Origin: Pseudoclavibacter helvolus
GTDB taxonomy: Bacteria; Actinomycetota; Actinomycetes; Actinomycetales; Microbacteriaceae
Length of the DNA stretch: 64,000 nt
Assembly (NCBI RefSeq): GCF_014191305.1
Contig: NZ_JACHWJ010000002.1
Coordinates: 248,001 to 312,000, forward strand
Direction of reading: 5' to 3'
Made by a program: the position numbers and the translations under genes. The notes under the pieces are model-generated. The model searched no databases and had not been told where the DNA came from. It saw only the letters and a program-made list of their open reading frames with translations. Below are positions 37,564 through 47,236 of the stretch, one piece after another (the first letter of the stretch is position 1; the number at the start of each line of letters is the position of its first letter).

Positions 37564-40125
37564 GTGAGCGAAGAATCGGAAGCCCAGTTCGACTACCTGG
37601 TGCTCGGCGGCGGCACCGCCGGATGCATCGTCGCGGCGAGGCTCAGCGAGCAGCCGGGAGTCTCGGTTTTGCTCGTCGAAGCCGGCCCCAGCGACGCCGA
37701 CGAGCCGAGAGCGGCGAGCATCCGCCGCTGGGACGAGATGCTCGAGGGGGAGTACGACCTCGACTACCGGAGCGAGCCGCAGGCACGTGGCAACTCGTTC
37801 ATCCGCCAGGCGCGCCTGCGCATCCTCGGCGGCTGCTCGACGGCGAACACGATGATCAGCTGGCGTCCGCTCCGCGGAGACCTCGACGAGTGGGCGTCCC
37901 TCGGCCTCGAGGGGTGGGGGTACGAGGAGGTCAGCCCCTGGTTCGACCGCATCGCGGCGACGATCACCCCGGTCGCCGCCCAAGACCAGAACCCGTACAT
38001 CCGTGACGCCGTGGACGCTGCGGCTGCCGCCCTCGAGGTCCCCAGGCGCGAGCGCTGGAACGACGTGGAGTTCATCGACGGGGCCGGATTTTTCGAGATC
38101 GGCTACGAGCCCTCCACGAACCAGCGCTCATCCGCCTCGTTCTCCTACCTGCACTCGCAGCCGGAACGGCCAGGCCTGACGATCCGCCTCGAGAGCATCG
38201 TCGAGCGGCTGCTCATCGAAGACGACCGCGCCGTGGGCGCCGTGCTCCGGAACCCCGACGGGACCTTCACGACGGTCCGGGCGCGACACGAGGTGGTCGT
38301 CAGCTGCGGCGCGATCGACACCCCGGCCCTGCTCATGCGCTCGGGCATCGGGCCGGCAGCCGTCCTCGAGGCCGCCGGGGTTCCCGTGCTCGTCGACGCG
38401 CCAGGCGTGGGGGAGAACCTCCAGGATCACGCGGAGGGGCTCGTCGTGTGGGAAGCGGCCGGGGAGCGCTCCGCGGTGTGCGCGACAGGGTGGGACGCGG
38501 GCTACGTCGTCAGCGTCGACCCCTCGACCAGCACCCCGGACATCTCGACCCACATCCCCCTGCACTCCTGGACCGTGCACGCGGAGCGAGTCGGCGCGCG
38601 GATCCCGACGAACAACGTGTCGCTCGCCCCCAACGTCGCGAAGCCGCGCAGTCGCGGCCGGGTGTGGATCACGTCCCCGGAACCCGACGCGCGACCATCC
38701 ATCGACTACGGCTCCTTCACCGACCCGGAGGGGCGGGATGAGCGGATGCTCGTCGAGGGCGTGCGCCTCGCCCGTCGCGTCGCCGCCGCCGAGCCGCTCG
38801 CCACGCACCTCGTGCGCGAGGTGTTCCCCGGCCCGGAGGTGCAGAGCGACGAGGCGCTCTCGGCCGTGCTGAGGGAGACGCATCAGACCGTCTACCACGT
38901 CTCCTGCACCGCCCGAATGGGTGCGGACGGCGACCAGATGGCCGTGCTCGACAGCCGGCTGCGCGTGCGCGGCGTCGAAGGGCTGCGCGTCGTCGACGCC
39001 TCCGTGTTCCCGACCATCACGGCACTCAACCCGGTCGGCATGATCATGACCATCGCCGAGCGCGCCGCGGCGTTCCTCCTCGAGGACCGGGCGCAGGAGT
39101 CCGCGCCCCCATCCGCGATCGCGTCCGCCAGCGATGACGCGGCGACCTTCCGGGCGCTGCTCCTCGACGAGGACCTCCGGCTCACCGTCGGTCACCGTCC
39201 CGCCGTCGCACCCGCACCTGGTGAGGTCGTCGTGGCCGTCGAACGCGCGGGGATCTGTGGCTCCGACCTGCACGTCCTGCGCAGCGGCGACTGGGTGAGC
39301 TACTGGCCGGCCACCCTCGGGCACGAGGTCGTCGGCCGCATCCTGCAGAGCAGCGACCCGGGCTGGCCCGTCGGCACGCGTGTGCTCATCGACAGCCGCA
39401 CGCCGCGAACCGACGACGGCAGGACCGTGCCGGCCGATCGACTCGACCCGAACCTCACCTGGCTCGGGGAGGAACGGCCGGGCGGATTCGCCGAGCGAGT
39501 CGTCGTCTCGACGGCGACGCTGCACGCCGTGCCCGACGCCCTCGATGCGCAGACCGCCGTGCTCGCCGAACCCCTCGCGGTCACCCTGTGCGCCTTCGAC
39601 CAGGCGCGCGTCGAGAGACCGGAAACGGTGCTGATCATCGGCCACGGACCGATCGGCTTCCTCGCCAACGCCGAGGTGCGCCGTCGGTGGCCCGAGGCGG
39701 CCGTCGACGTCATCGATCCCGTGCCCGAGCGGTCCGACCTCGCCCGCGAGCTCGGCGCACACGCCATCGCCCACATCGAGCGCGACGACTACGACCTCGT
39801 CATCGACGCCGCGGGATACGACGGGTCCCTGGCGGCTGCCGTGGCCGCCGCGGCCCGCGGCGGCAGCATCCTGCTCGTCGCGCTCGGCCACTCGCCGTCC
39901 CAGCTCATCCCGGCCGACGTCGTCGAACGGAGCCTCACGATCACCGGCAGCGTCGGCTTCGACACCAGACACCTCGACGAGGCGCTCCGCATCCTCGAGC
40001 AGTCACCCGACGTGTACCGGCGCTCGGTCACGCACACCATCCCGCTGCTCGAGCTCCCCGCCTTCCTCGCCTCACCGGCTCGCCGCGAAGCCATGAAGAT
40101 CCTCGTCGACTGCGGCGGCGCGTGA
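37564..40125 (+). CDS. GMC oxidoreductase fused to a medium-chain (MDR) dehydrogenase
   Basis: An 853-residue fusion. Residues about 8-508 are a GMC flavoenzyme: the FAD motif LVLGGGTAGCIVAARLSE, the ILGGCSTANTMISWRPL signature, GVGENLQDHAE, and the active-site histidine in YHVSCTARMGAD with PVGMIMTIAERAA. Residues about 530-853 are an MDR-type alcohol dehydrogenase: AGICGSDLHVLRSGDW and LGHEVVGRI hold zinc ligands, and VLIIGHGPIGFLANAEV is the nucleotide-binding motif. The four-cysteine structural zinc lobe is absent. The fusion has no frameshift at the join. It probably oxidises an alcohol in two ways or channels a product between sites. It starts 14 bp after the ATPase and overlaps the SDR gene (TGATG). 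Confidence 0.9.
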   Translation: MSEESEAQFDYLVLGGGTAGCIVAARLSEQPGVSVLLVEAGPSDADEPRAASIRRWDEMLEGEYDLDYRSEPQARGNSFIRQARLRILGGCSTANTMISWRPLRGDLDEWASLGLEGWGYEEVSPWFDRIAATITPVAAQDQNPYIRDAVDAAAAALEVPRRERWNDVEFIDGAGFFEIGYEPSTNQRSSASFSYLHSQPERPGLTIRLESIVERLLIEDDRAVGAVLRNPDGTFTTVRARHEVVVSCGAIDTPALLMRSGIGPAAVLEAAGVPVLVDAPGVGENLQDHAEGLVVWEAAGERSAVCATGWDAGYVVSVDPSTSTPDISTHIPLHSWTVHAERVGARIPTNNVSLAPNVAKPRSRGRVWITSPEPDARPSIDYGSFTDPEGRDERMLVEGVRLARRVAAAEPLATHLVREVFPGPEVQSDEALSAVLRETHQTVYHVSCTARMGADGDQMAVLDSRLRVRGVEGLRVVDASVFPTITALNPVGMIMTIAERAAAFLLEDRAQESAPPSAIASASDDAATFRALLLDEDLRLTVGHRPAVAPAPGEVVVAVERAGICGSDLHVLRSGDWVSYWPATLGHEVVGRILQSSDPGWPVGTRVLIDSRTPRTDDGRTVPADRLDPNLTWLGEERPGGFAERVVVSTATLHAVPDALDAQTAVLAEPLAVTLCAFDQARVERPETVLIIGHGPIGFLANAEVRRRWPEAAVDVIDPVPERSDLARELGAHAIAHIERDDYDLVIDAAGYDGSLAAAVAAAARGGSILLVALGHSPSQLIPADVVERSLTITGSVGFDTRHLDEALRILEQSPDVYRRSVTHTIPLLELPAFLASPARREAMKILVDCGGA

Positions 40126-40856
40126 TGGCGGCCGACGACGGCCGGGTGCTCATCACCGGCGGCACCTCGGGCATCGGACGCCACGTCGCCGGGCACCTCA
40201 CCGCATCCGGTGCGCGGGTCTGGATCACCGGCACACGTGAAGAGACGGTCGCCGCCGCCCTGCAGGCCGGCGTCGCCGAAGGCGCGACGGTGTGCGACGT
40301 GACGAGCCCCCAGCAGCTGGAAGGCGCGTTCCGGGATGCGGCAGACACGTTCGGCGGCCTCAGCGGGGTCTTCGCCAACGCCGGCATCGACGGCCAGGGC
40401 AAGCCGGCCGTCGACCTCGACATCGGCGAGATCACCCGCCTCTTCGACGTGAACGTCGGCGGCATCCTGCGGACCGCGCAGCTGGCGCACCGCCACCTCG
40501 ACCGCCCGGGTGCCCTCGTCGTCAACTCCTCCGTCAACGCCCTCCGCCCCGAGAGCGGGTTCGCCGACTACAACGCCTCCAAGGCGGCGGCAGCCTCCAT
40601 CGCCCAGTCGCTGGCCGTGGAATGGGCCGCCGAGGGCATCGCCGTCACCGGCATCTGCCCCGGCTACTTCCCCTCGAACATGACCCAGGGCTGGCTCGAC
40701 GACCCGGAGACCCGACAGCAGCTGCTCTCGCACATCCCCATGGGGCGCTTCGGTCGACCCGAGGAGATCGGGGCGACCGTCGCCTTCCTCCTCACCCCGC
40801 AGGCCCAGTTCCTCAGCGGAGCGCTGATCCCCATAGCCGGCGCCTCGAACGTCTGA
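40125..40856 (+). CDS. Short-chain dehydrogenase/reductase
   Basis: A 243-residue SDR. The NAD(P) motif is LITGGTSGIGRHVAG. FANAGIDGQG is the NAG motif, and SSVNALRPESGFADYNASKAAAASI carries the catalytic Ser, Tyr and Lys. It lies between the GMC-MDR fusion and the histidinol-dehydrogenase-like gene, with TGATG coupling to the former. An alcohol/ketone interconversion in the same pathway is likely. Confidence 0.92.
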   Translation: MAADDGRVLITGGTSGIGRHVAGHLTASGARVWITGTREETVAAALQAGVAEGATVCDVTSPQQLEGAFRDAADTFGGLSGVFANAGIDGQGKPAVDLDIGEITRLFDVNVGGILRTAQLAHRHLDRPGALVVNSSVNALRPESGFADYNASKAAAASIAQSLAVEWAAEGIAVTGICPGYFPSNMTQGWLDDPETRQQLLSHIPMGRFGRPEEIGATVAFLLTPQAQFLSGALIPIAGASNV

Positions 40857-40937
40857 CCGCCCCACCCCGAGACGACACCCTCCCACCACCGACCTCGTGC
40901 CGAGCGCATCGACGTCGAACAGAACCAGGAGCACGAC

Positions 40938-42290
40938 ATGACCATCGAACGACCCCTGCGCGACCGCGGCCCATGGAGTCAGCTCTCCGCCGACCAGAAA
41001 GCGGACCTCCTCGATCGCGGAGCCGCCCGCATCTTCGATCCGGCACTTCGCGACGGCGTGCTGAGCATCATCGAGGACGTCCGTGACCACGGCGACGAGG
41101 CACTGCTGCGAGCACTCAAGACCTTCGACGGCGTCGACATCACGGCCGACCAGATCCGCGTCAGCGACGAGGAGTTCGCCGAGGCGCGCAGACAGATCGC
41201 CCCCGAGCTCGTGACCGCGATCCGGGACCTCATCGCGCATCTTCGCGCCTTCAACGAGAACCTCGTCGGCGCCGGCAGCTGGGAGTTCGAGTCGGAACCA
41301 GGACTGCTCGTCGGCGAGAAGGTGAGCGCCATCGCGAGCGCCGGCCTGTTCGTGCCGAGCGGCAAGGGCTCGTACCCCTCCGTCATGGCGCAGCTCGGCA
41401 CGCCTGCCGTCGTCGCCGGCGTCAAGGAGCTCGCCGTCGTCGTCCCGCCCATCCCGGGCTCCGACGGGCAGGTCGACCCGGCCGTCCTCGTCGTCGCGGA
41501 CGAGCTCGGGATCCGCAACGTCTTCCGGGCGAACGGTCCGGCGGGCATCGCCGCGCTCGCGTTCGGCACCGAGACGATCCCGAAGGTCCGCAAGGTCTGC
41601 GGTCCCGGAAGCGCTCCGGTCGCGTGCGCGCAGATCGAGGTGCAGCGCTTCGGGACGGTCGGCGTCATGCTCCTGGGTCCGAGCGAGTCGCTCATCCTCG
41701 CGGATGCGGCGGCCGACCCGTACCTGATCGCGGCCGACCTGCTGACCGAGGCGGAGCACGGGCCCGACTCCACGAGCGTGCTCGTGACCGACAGCGCCGA
41801 CCTCATCGAGGCGGTGCAGCTCGAGCTCGTGACGCAGCTCGCCGACCTGCCAGACCAGCGCGCAGAGTACGCCCGCACGGCGCTCGGCGTGAACGGCGGG
41901 GCCGTGCTCACCCGCTCGCTCGAGGAATCCGCGGACGTCGCCAACGCCTTCGCTCCGGAGCACATGCAGATCGCGACGGCGCACCCGCGCGAGGTCCTCG
42001 AACTCATCGAGGACGCGGGGGAGGTCCTCCTCGGACAGGACACGACGATCTCCATGGCGAACTTCGTCATCGGCTGCCCCGCCGCGCTCCCGACGAGCGG
42101 CTACGCCAAGGTCTCCAGCGGCATCACGGTCGAGGCGTTCCAGAAGAAGACCGCCATCGCCCAGGCAGACACGACCGCGCTGCGACGCGTCGCGGACACC
42201 GTGGTGAGCTTCACGCAGCACGAGGGCTTCCCCGCCCACGAGGCGGCCGTGACCCGTCGCATCGCTCGGCTCGAGACGCAGCGCGCATGA
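40938..42290 (+). CDS. Histidinol-dehydrogenase-like enzyme (HisD paralogue, possibly HpsN-like)
   Basis: A 450-residue member of the histidinol dehydrogenase family. VPSGKGSYPSVMAQLGTPAVVAGV, CGPGSAPVACAQ and the catalytic EH in NAFAPEHMQIA are conserved. Compared with E. coli HisD, the zinc-ligand glutamine before AEHG is a glutamate (TEAEHGPDS), and the aspartate of GDYASG is an asparagine in ISMANFVIG. The nearby histidine is also missing. The PIS(M)ANF-like wording is typical of paralogues outside histidine synthesis. HpsN, the sulfopropanediol 3-dehydrogenase, is one. So a diol is probably oxidised in two steps to a 2-hydroxyacid. It is not likely to be hisD. Confidence 0.85.
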   Translation: MTIERPLRDRGPWSQLSADQKADLLDRGAARIFDPALRDGVLSIIEDVRDHGDEALLRALKTFDGVDITADQIRVSDEEFAEARRQIAPELVTAIRDLIAHLRAFNENLVGAGSWEFESEPGLLVGEKVSAIASAGLFVPSGKGSYPSVMAQLGTPAVVAGVKELAVVVPPIPGSDGQVDPAVLVVADELGIRNVFRANGPAGIAALAFGTETIPKVRKVCGPGSAPVACAQIEVQRFGTVGVMLLGPSESLILADAAADPYLIAADLLTEAEHGPDSTSVLVTDSADLIEAVQLELVTQLADLPDQRAEYARTALGVNGGAVLTRSLEESADVANAFAPEHMQIATAHPREVLELIEDAGEVLLGQDTTISMANFVIGCPAALPTSGYAKVSSGITVEAFQKKTAIAQADTTALRRVADTVVSFTQHEGFPAHEAAVTRRIARLETQRA

Positions 42291-42318
42291 TGGTGTCGGA
42301 ACCGACAGGCGGCGTCCG

Positions 42319-43593
42319 GTGAAGATCCGCGACGCGCTCTCGCTCATCGACCTGCGCCTGCCCTCCGGCGACCTGGCCGCGCGTCAGCTCGCCGCCTGCC
42401 ACAGCATCGAAGACCTCGAACGGCTCGCCAGGCGACGACTGCCCCGCTCCGTGCTCGACTACGTCAACGGCGGCGCCGATCATGAGTTGAGCCTCGCGCA
42501 GAACACGGACGCCATCCGCCGCTGGTCGTTCACGCCGCAGGTGCTGACGGACGTCGCGCAGACCTCGACGGCGACGAGCATCCTCGGGCACCCGGCGGCC
42601 GCCCCGTTCGGCTTCGCGCCCACCGGCTACACGCGGATGATCTCGCCCCTCGGGGAGAAGGCCGTCGCCGCGGCGGCCGGGCGCGCGGGCATCCCGTACG
42701 CCCTCTCGACGATGGCGACGACCTCCCTCGAAGACCTCGCCGCGCGCGACGCGGGTCGCACCGACCTCTGGTTCCAGCTCTACATCTGGCGGGACCGCCG
42801 CCTCACCCAGCAGCTCATCGCTCGGGCCAGCGACAGCGGCTACCGAGTGCTCGAAGTGGCCGTCGACACGGCCGTGTCGGGCCTGCGTCTCCGCGACGCG
42901 CGGAACGGATTCACGATCCCACCGAAGCTGACCCTCGCGAGCGTCCTCGACATCGGCACGAAGCCGAAGTACTGGACGGGCATGCTCCGCAGCCCCTCGA
43001 TGGAGTTCGCGAACGTCTCCGCCGCCGACGGACCAGACGGCGGGTACACGATCGAGAACATCACCAAGCAGTTCGACCCGTCGGTGCAGTGGTCCGATCT
43101 CGAGGACATCCGGTCGCGCTGGGACGGAAAGCTGGTCCTGAAGGGGCCGATCGGCCCGGCGGATGCGCTGCGCGCCGCTGACCTCGGCGTCGATGCGCTG
43201 CACCTCTCCAACCACGGAGGCCGGCAGCTCGACCGCTCGATCGCGCCGATCGACCTCGTCGCCCCTGTTCGTCAGGCGGTCGGCGACGACCTCGGAATCG
43301 TCGTGGACTCGGGCTTCCGGCACGGCGCGGACATCGCGACCGCCATAGCCCTCGGCGCGGACGCCGCATTCGTCGGGCGCCCATACCTGTGGGGCCTCGT
43401 CGCGGGCGGGCACGCGGGGCTGGACACCACTGCGCGTCTCTTCATGGACGGGCTGCGCCGCACCATGCAGCTGCTTGGCGTGCGTGACGTCGCTGAGCTC
43501 CGCCGCCGGGGCCCGGAGCTCCTGAGCACGCACGAGGCGAGAACAGGCCTGTTCTCGGACACGCCATACACATCAGTCGAGGAAACCCTATGA
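42319..43593 (+). CDS. FMN-dependent alpha-hydroxyacid dehydrogenase
   Basis: A 424-residue flavoenzyme of the glycolate oxidase/lactate dehydrogenase family. APTGYTRMISPLGE, FQLYIWRDRRLTQQL and VLEVAVDTAVSGLRLRD are typical. LSNHGGRQLDRS carries the catalytic His and Arg; VVDSGFRHGADIATAIALGA binds the FMN phosphate. It oxidises a 2-hydroxyacid to a 2-oxoacid. It follows the HisD-like gene by 28 bp and overlaps the TPP enzyme (ATGA). The start is GTG 42319. Confidence 0.93.
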   Translation: MKIRDALSLIDLRLPSGDLAARQLAACHSIEDLERLARRRLPRSVLDYVNGGADHELSLAQNTDAIRRWSFTPQVLTDVAQTSTATSILGHPAAAPFGFAPTGYTRMISPLGEKAVAAAAGRAGIPYALSTMATTSLEDLAARDAGRTDLWFQLYIWRDRRLTQQLIARASDSGYRVLEVAVDTAVSGLRLRDARNGFTIPPKLTLASVLDIGTKPKYWTGMLRSPSMEFANVSAADGPDGGYTIENITKQFDPSVQWSDLEDIRSRWDGKLVLKGPIGPADALRAADLGVDALHLSNHGGRQLDRSIAPIDLVAPVRQAVGDDLGIVVDSGFRHGADIATAIALGADAAFVGRPYLWGLVAGGHAGLDTTARLFMDGLRRTMQLLGVRDVAELRRRGPELLSTHEARTGLFSDTPYTSVEETL

Positions 43594-45272
43594 CCAGAAC
43601 GAGCACGGTCGCCGATGCTGTGGCGGACGTCGTCGCGGCCCACAGTCCCGTGGTGTTCAGCTTGGTGGGCAACGGCAACGCGCACTTCGTCGCGAGCCTG
43701 ACGAGCCGCGGCCACCGCGTCGTGAGCGTGCGCCATGAGACCGCGACGGTCATCGCCGCGCACAGCTACGCCCTGGCCGGCGGAGGCGTCGCCGCGGCCT
43801 CGGCGACCTACGGTGCCGGCTTCACGAACCTGCTGACCTCGCTCGCGGAAGCGCGTCTCGCCCGAGTGCCCGTCGTGGTGATCGTCGGCGGGGAGCCGAC
43901 GACCGGCTCCCGCGCCATCGACATCGACCAGATCGGGGTCGCAGCCGCGATGTACGTGCAGACGCTCACCGTCGGACGGGCGAACGCGACGGCGCAGACC
44001 GAGCTCGCCTATGCCATCGCGGCCAGGGACCGGGTGCCGGTGATCGTCACGATCCCGTACGACCTGGTGGACGCGTCAGTGGACACGTCAGTCGAGCCTG
44101 CGTCGCCGGTCGCCGCGCTCGAACAGGAGGCGGTGCTTCGGGCGCACGAGCTCGCGGAGGCCCCCGACATCGAGCGTGCGGACGCCACCCACGTCGCCGG
44201 ACTCCTCGCTCGCGCACAGCGACCGCTCATCCTCGCTGGCCACGGGGCGGTGCTGGCTGAAGCCGGCGACTCGCTGCGACGGGTCGGCGACAGGGTCGGT
44301 GCGCTCTTCGCGACCTCCCTCATGGCGCACGGCCTCACCGGGTCGCCATGGGACCTCGGCATCGCCGGCGGATTCTCGAGGCCAGACGTCGCCGAGCTCA
44401 TCGGCGAGGCCGACGTCGTGCTCGTCGTCGGCGCCAGCATGAACCTGTGGCAGATGCGCTACGAGACCCTGCTGACGCACGCCGAGACCATCATCCAGGT
44501 CGACACGCGCCCCGGCAGCACGCATCCGCGCGTCGACGAGTTCCACCGGGCGGATGCACGCGCCTTCGCGGAGGCGCTGCTCGCGGAGCTCACCGACGCC
44601 GACCGCGACGGGTGGCGCGGGTCTGTGACCATGCCCGGCGCGGACTCGCGGCCCTTCGAGGAGGTCGCCCCGGACGGACGGCTCGATCCCCAGGCCGTGA
44701 TCACCGAGCTCGAGGCTATCCTGCCGCTCGAGCGGAGCATCACCCAGGACAACGGGCACTTCATGGGCTGGGCGCCGCGTCACCTCAGCGCCCCGGACCC
44801 GCACGCCATGCTGCTGCCAGGGCTCGCGCTGCACTGCATCGGCCTGGGCGTTGGGTCGCTGCTCGGTGTCGCGGCCGCCCGCCCCGACCGACTCCCGGTG
44901 CTCGTGACGGGGGACGGGGGATTCCTGATGGAGTTGAGCGAGCTCGACACGCTGCTCCGCGAGGTCCCGTCGGCGCTCGTCGTCGTCATGAACGATGCGG
45001 CCTTCGGCATGGAGGTGCACCAGTACGGCGTGCGCGGCCTCGACACCGACGCCATGACCTTCGCCGAGGTGGACTTCGCGGCGCTCGCGGTGGCCATGGG
45101 CGGGCGCGGGGCGAAGATCACGGCGCTCTCCGACCTGGACCGGGTGCAGGAGTGGCTCGACCGTGGGGCTGAGGGGATCTTCGTCGCCGACGTGGCGATC
45201 TCCCCGAACGTCGTCGCTGACTGGCTGCGGCTGAGCAATCGCTACAACGGGGTCGTGGAGGTGTCCGCCTGA
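43590..45272 (+). CDS. Thiamine-diphosphate-dependent enzyme (2-oxoacid decarboxylase-like)
   Basis: A 560-residue protein with the three domains of the acetolactate synthase/benzoylformate decarboxylase family. The activating glutamate is in VVSVRHETATVIAAHSYAL. The ThDP-binding motif is VLVTGDGGFLMELSELDTLL...NDAAFGM. No FAD-type AHAS signature stands out. It is the last gene of the operon, directly after a 2-hydroxyacid dehydrogenase, so decarboxylation of the 2-oxoacid formed there is the simplest role. Sulfopyruvate decarboxylation is one possibility. Confidence 0.88.
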   Translation: MTRTSTVADAVADVVAAHSPVVFSLVGNGNAHFVASLTSRGHRVVSVRHETATVIAAHSYALAGGGVAAASATYGAGFTNLLTSLAEARLARVPVVVIVGGEPTTGSRAIDIDQIGVAAAMYVQTLTVGRANATAQTELAYAIAARDRVPVIVTIPYDLVDASVDTSVEPASPVAALEQEAVLRAHELAEAPDIERADATHVAGLLARAQRPLILAGHGAVLAEAGDSLRRVGDRVGALFATSLMAHGLTGSPWDLGIAGGFSRPDVAELIGEADVVLVVGASMNLWQMRYETLLTHAETIIQVDTRPGSTHPRVDEFHRADARAFAEALLAELTDADRDGWRGSVTMPGADSRPFEEVAPDGRLDPQAVITELEAILPLERSITQDNGHFMGWAPRHLSAPDPHAMLLPGLALHCIGLGVGSLLGVAAARPDRLPVLVTGDGGFLMELSELDTLLREVPSALVVVMNDAAFGMEVHQYGVRGLDTDAMTFAEVDFAALAVAMGGRGAKITALSDLDRVQEWLDRGAEGIFVADVAISPNVVADWLRLSNRYNGVVEVSA

Positions 45273-45354
45273 CTCTGGACGGCACCCGACCGAGCCTCCG
45301 CCAGGCACGGACGCACTGCCGATCGGCTTCGCGGCCGACCCGTAGCCTGTTGGT

Positions 45355-45939
45355 ATGTTCTCCGCGCATCCCCGACTCCTGACGGCACTCGCGACTGCGC
45401 TGCTCGCCTCCACCGTGCTCAGTGGATGCGGGCCCGCGTACCCGGAGATCCCTCGCGACGCCGAGACCGGCGGGCAGACGCTCGTCGAGCTCGAGGACAC
45501 CCTCAACTCCATCGAGGGGCTCACCTTCTCCGACGTCGGCGGGTCGGATCCCAACATCAAGGGCAACACCGGGTTCGGGATGAAAGTGACCCTGGAGGAG
45601 GGGTACCAGCTCGCCAACCCTGGCGCGCTCCTCGTCTTCCTCACCGAATCCGCGTGGTCGGTGCGCGACGGCTACATGCCGAACATCGCCGTCGAGATCC
45701 ACTACATGGGCCCCGTGGACGACGACATCGACATGACCGCCGTCGGCATCGAAGCCGGGTGGGTGCCGAGCACCACCTCGACTCCTGGGGTTGCCGACAA
45801 CGGCTTCACCAGCGTGTCCGTTCCCGTCGCCGACTACGCCGCAGAGAAGGGGGTGCCCGAGAACGCGCTGCGACTCGGGCCGTGGCCCGGCGACGTGCCC
45901 GAGGTCCCGACCGGGATGGTCGTCGAACGCCGCGACTGA
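45355..45939 (+). CDS. Hypothetical lipoprotein
   Basis: A 194-residue exported protein. The signal peptide [16 protein letters not shown] ends in a lipobox. The mature part is acidic and shows no known domain ([37 protein letters not shown]). It stands alone, after a gap of 82 bp. Function unknown. Confidence 0.75.
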   Translation: MFSAHPRLLTALATALLASTVLSGCGPAYPEIPRDAETGGQTLVELEDTLNSIEGLTFSDVGGSDPNIKGNTGFGMKVTLEEGYQLANPGALLVFLTESAWSVRDGYMPNIAVEIHYMGPVDDDIDMTAVGIEAGWVPSTTSTPGVADNGFTSVSVPVADYAAEKGVPENALRLGPWPGDVPEVPTGMVVERRD

Positions 45940-46001
45940 CCGACGCGCCCACTCCGCATGCCAGGGGGAGCATCCGGCCGCTCGCGTCGCATACTGGATC
46001 G

Positions 46002-47090
46002 GTGGCACACGCAACCGAGACCCCAGACCGACGCCAGTGGATGCGCGAGGCGATCCGCGTGCTCGAGGCCGACGCGAACCGCAGCGCCGACACGCACCTC
46101 CACGTGTTCCCGCTTCCGCCGGAGTGGGGCATCGACCTGTATCTGAAGGACGAGTCGGTGCACCCGACTGGGTCGCTGAAGCACCGCCTCGCGCGCTCCC
46201 TCATCCTCTACGCCATCGTGAATGGGCAGGTCGGTCCGCGCACCACGCTCGTCGAGGCGTCGAGCGGGTCGACCGCCGTGTCGGAGTCGTACTTCGCGCG
46301 GATGCTCGGGCTGCCGTTCGTCACCGTCGTGCCCCGCACCACGAGCCCAGAGAAGATCGAGCTCATCGAGTTCTACGGCGGCCGCTGCCATCTGGTCGAC
46401 GAGCCCCTCCACGTGTACTCGGAGGCGGAACGGCTCGCCGCCGAGCTCGACGGGCACTACCTCGACCAGTTCACCAACGCCGAGCGCGCCACCGACTGGC
46501 GCGGCAACAACAACATCGCGAAGAGCGTCTACTCGCAGATGACGCTCGAACGCTTCCCCATCCCCAGCTGGATCGTCGTCAGCGCCGGCACCGGCGGCAC
46601 CTCCGCCACGTTCGGCCGCTACGCCAGGTACTGCGGGCACGACACCCGCCTCGCCGTCGTCGACCCGGAAGGCTCGGCGTTCTACGAGGCCTGGAAGAGC
46701 GGAGACCGCAGCCACGCGACCGGTCGGGGCTCGAAGATCGAGGGCATCGGCCGCCCACGCGTCGAGCCGTCATTCATCGAGACCGTCATCGACGACATGA
46801 TCCAGGTGCCGGACGCCGCATCCGTCGCCGCGATCCGCGTCCTCCGCGAACGCACTCAGCACTGGGCGGGCGGATCCACCGGAACGAACCTCGTGGGCGC
46901 CCTCCAGATCATCGCGCGGATGCTCGCCGCGGGTGAGCGGGGCAGCGTCGTCACCCTCATCTGCGACGGGGGAGCCCGCTACGCGAACACCTACTACGAC
47001 GACGCCTGGGTTGCGGCGCAAGGATGGGAGCTCGAACCCCACCTCGACCGGATGCATGCGTTCCTCGACACGGGCACGTGGAACGACTGA
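46002..47090 (+). CDS. PLP-dependent cysteine synthase-like enzyme (Cds1-like)
   Basis: A 362-residue fold-type II PLP enzyme. The PLP lysine is in [35 protein letters not shown] and the phosphate-binding loop [19 protein letters not shown] are diagnostic. The length and the [16 protein letters not shown] motif match the actinobacterial cysteine desulfhydrase Cds1 more than CysK. It would release sulfide from cysteine. The GTG start has a CATACT box 7 bp upstream, so the mRNA may be leaderless. Confidence 0.85.
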   Translation: MAHATETPDRRQWMREAIRVLEADANRSADTHLHVFPLPPEWGIDLYLKDESVHPTGSLKHRLARSLILYAIVNGQVGPRTTLVEASSGSTAVSESYFARMLGLPFVTVVPRTTSPEKIELIEFYGGRCHLVDEPLHVYSEAERLAAELDGHYLDQFTNAERATDWRGNNNIAKSVYSQMTLERFPIPSWIVVSAGTGGTSATFGRYARYCGHDTRLAVVDPEGSAFYEAWKSGDRSHATGRGSKIEGIGRPRVEPSFIETVIDDMIQVPDAASVAAIRVLRERTQHWAGGSTGTNLVGALQIIARMLAAGERGSVVTLICDGGARYANTYYDDAWVAAQGWELEPHLDRMHAFLDTGTWND

Positions 47091-47236
47091 GTCTCGCGGT
47101 CAGCGTCTTGCTCGGATCGCGCAAGGCGCAGGCCCCAGGCTGAGCGCGAGCACGGGCAAGACGAAACCCCGGCGATGTGGCTGGGCCAGGGATCGATCCG
47201 GGGTCTTCGAATGTCAGCCTACTAGCGGAGGCCTGA

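Noticed and set aside
40938-42290. Histidine biosynthesis gene hisD
   Set aside because: No other his gene is near, the zinc ligands differ and the operon is catabolic.
47160-47220. tRNA-like 3' end on the minus strand (GGATCGATCC, then CCTGGCCCAGCCA)
   Set aside because: The T-arm stem does not pair and no D-arm, anticodon arm or matching acceptor strand is found. At most a decayed fragment.
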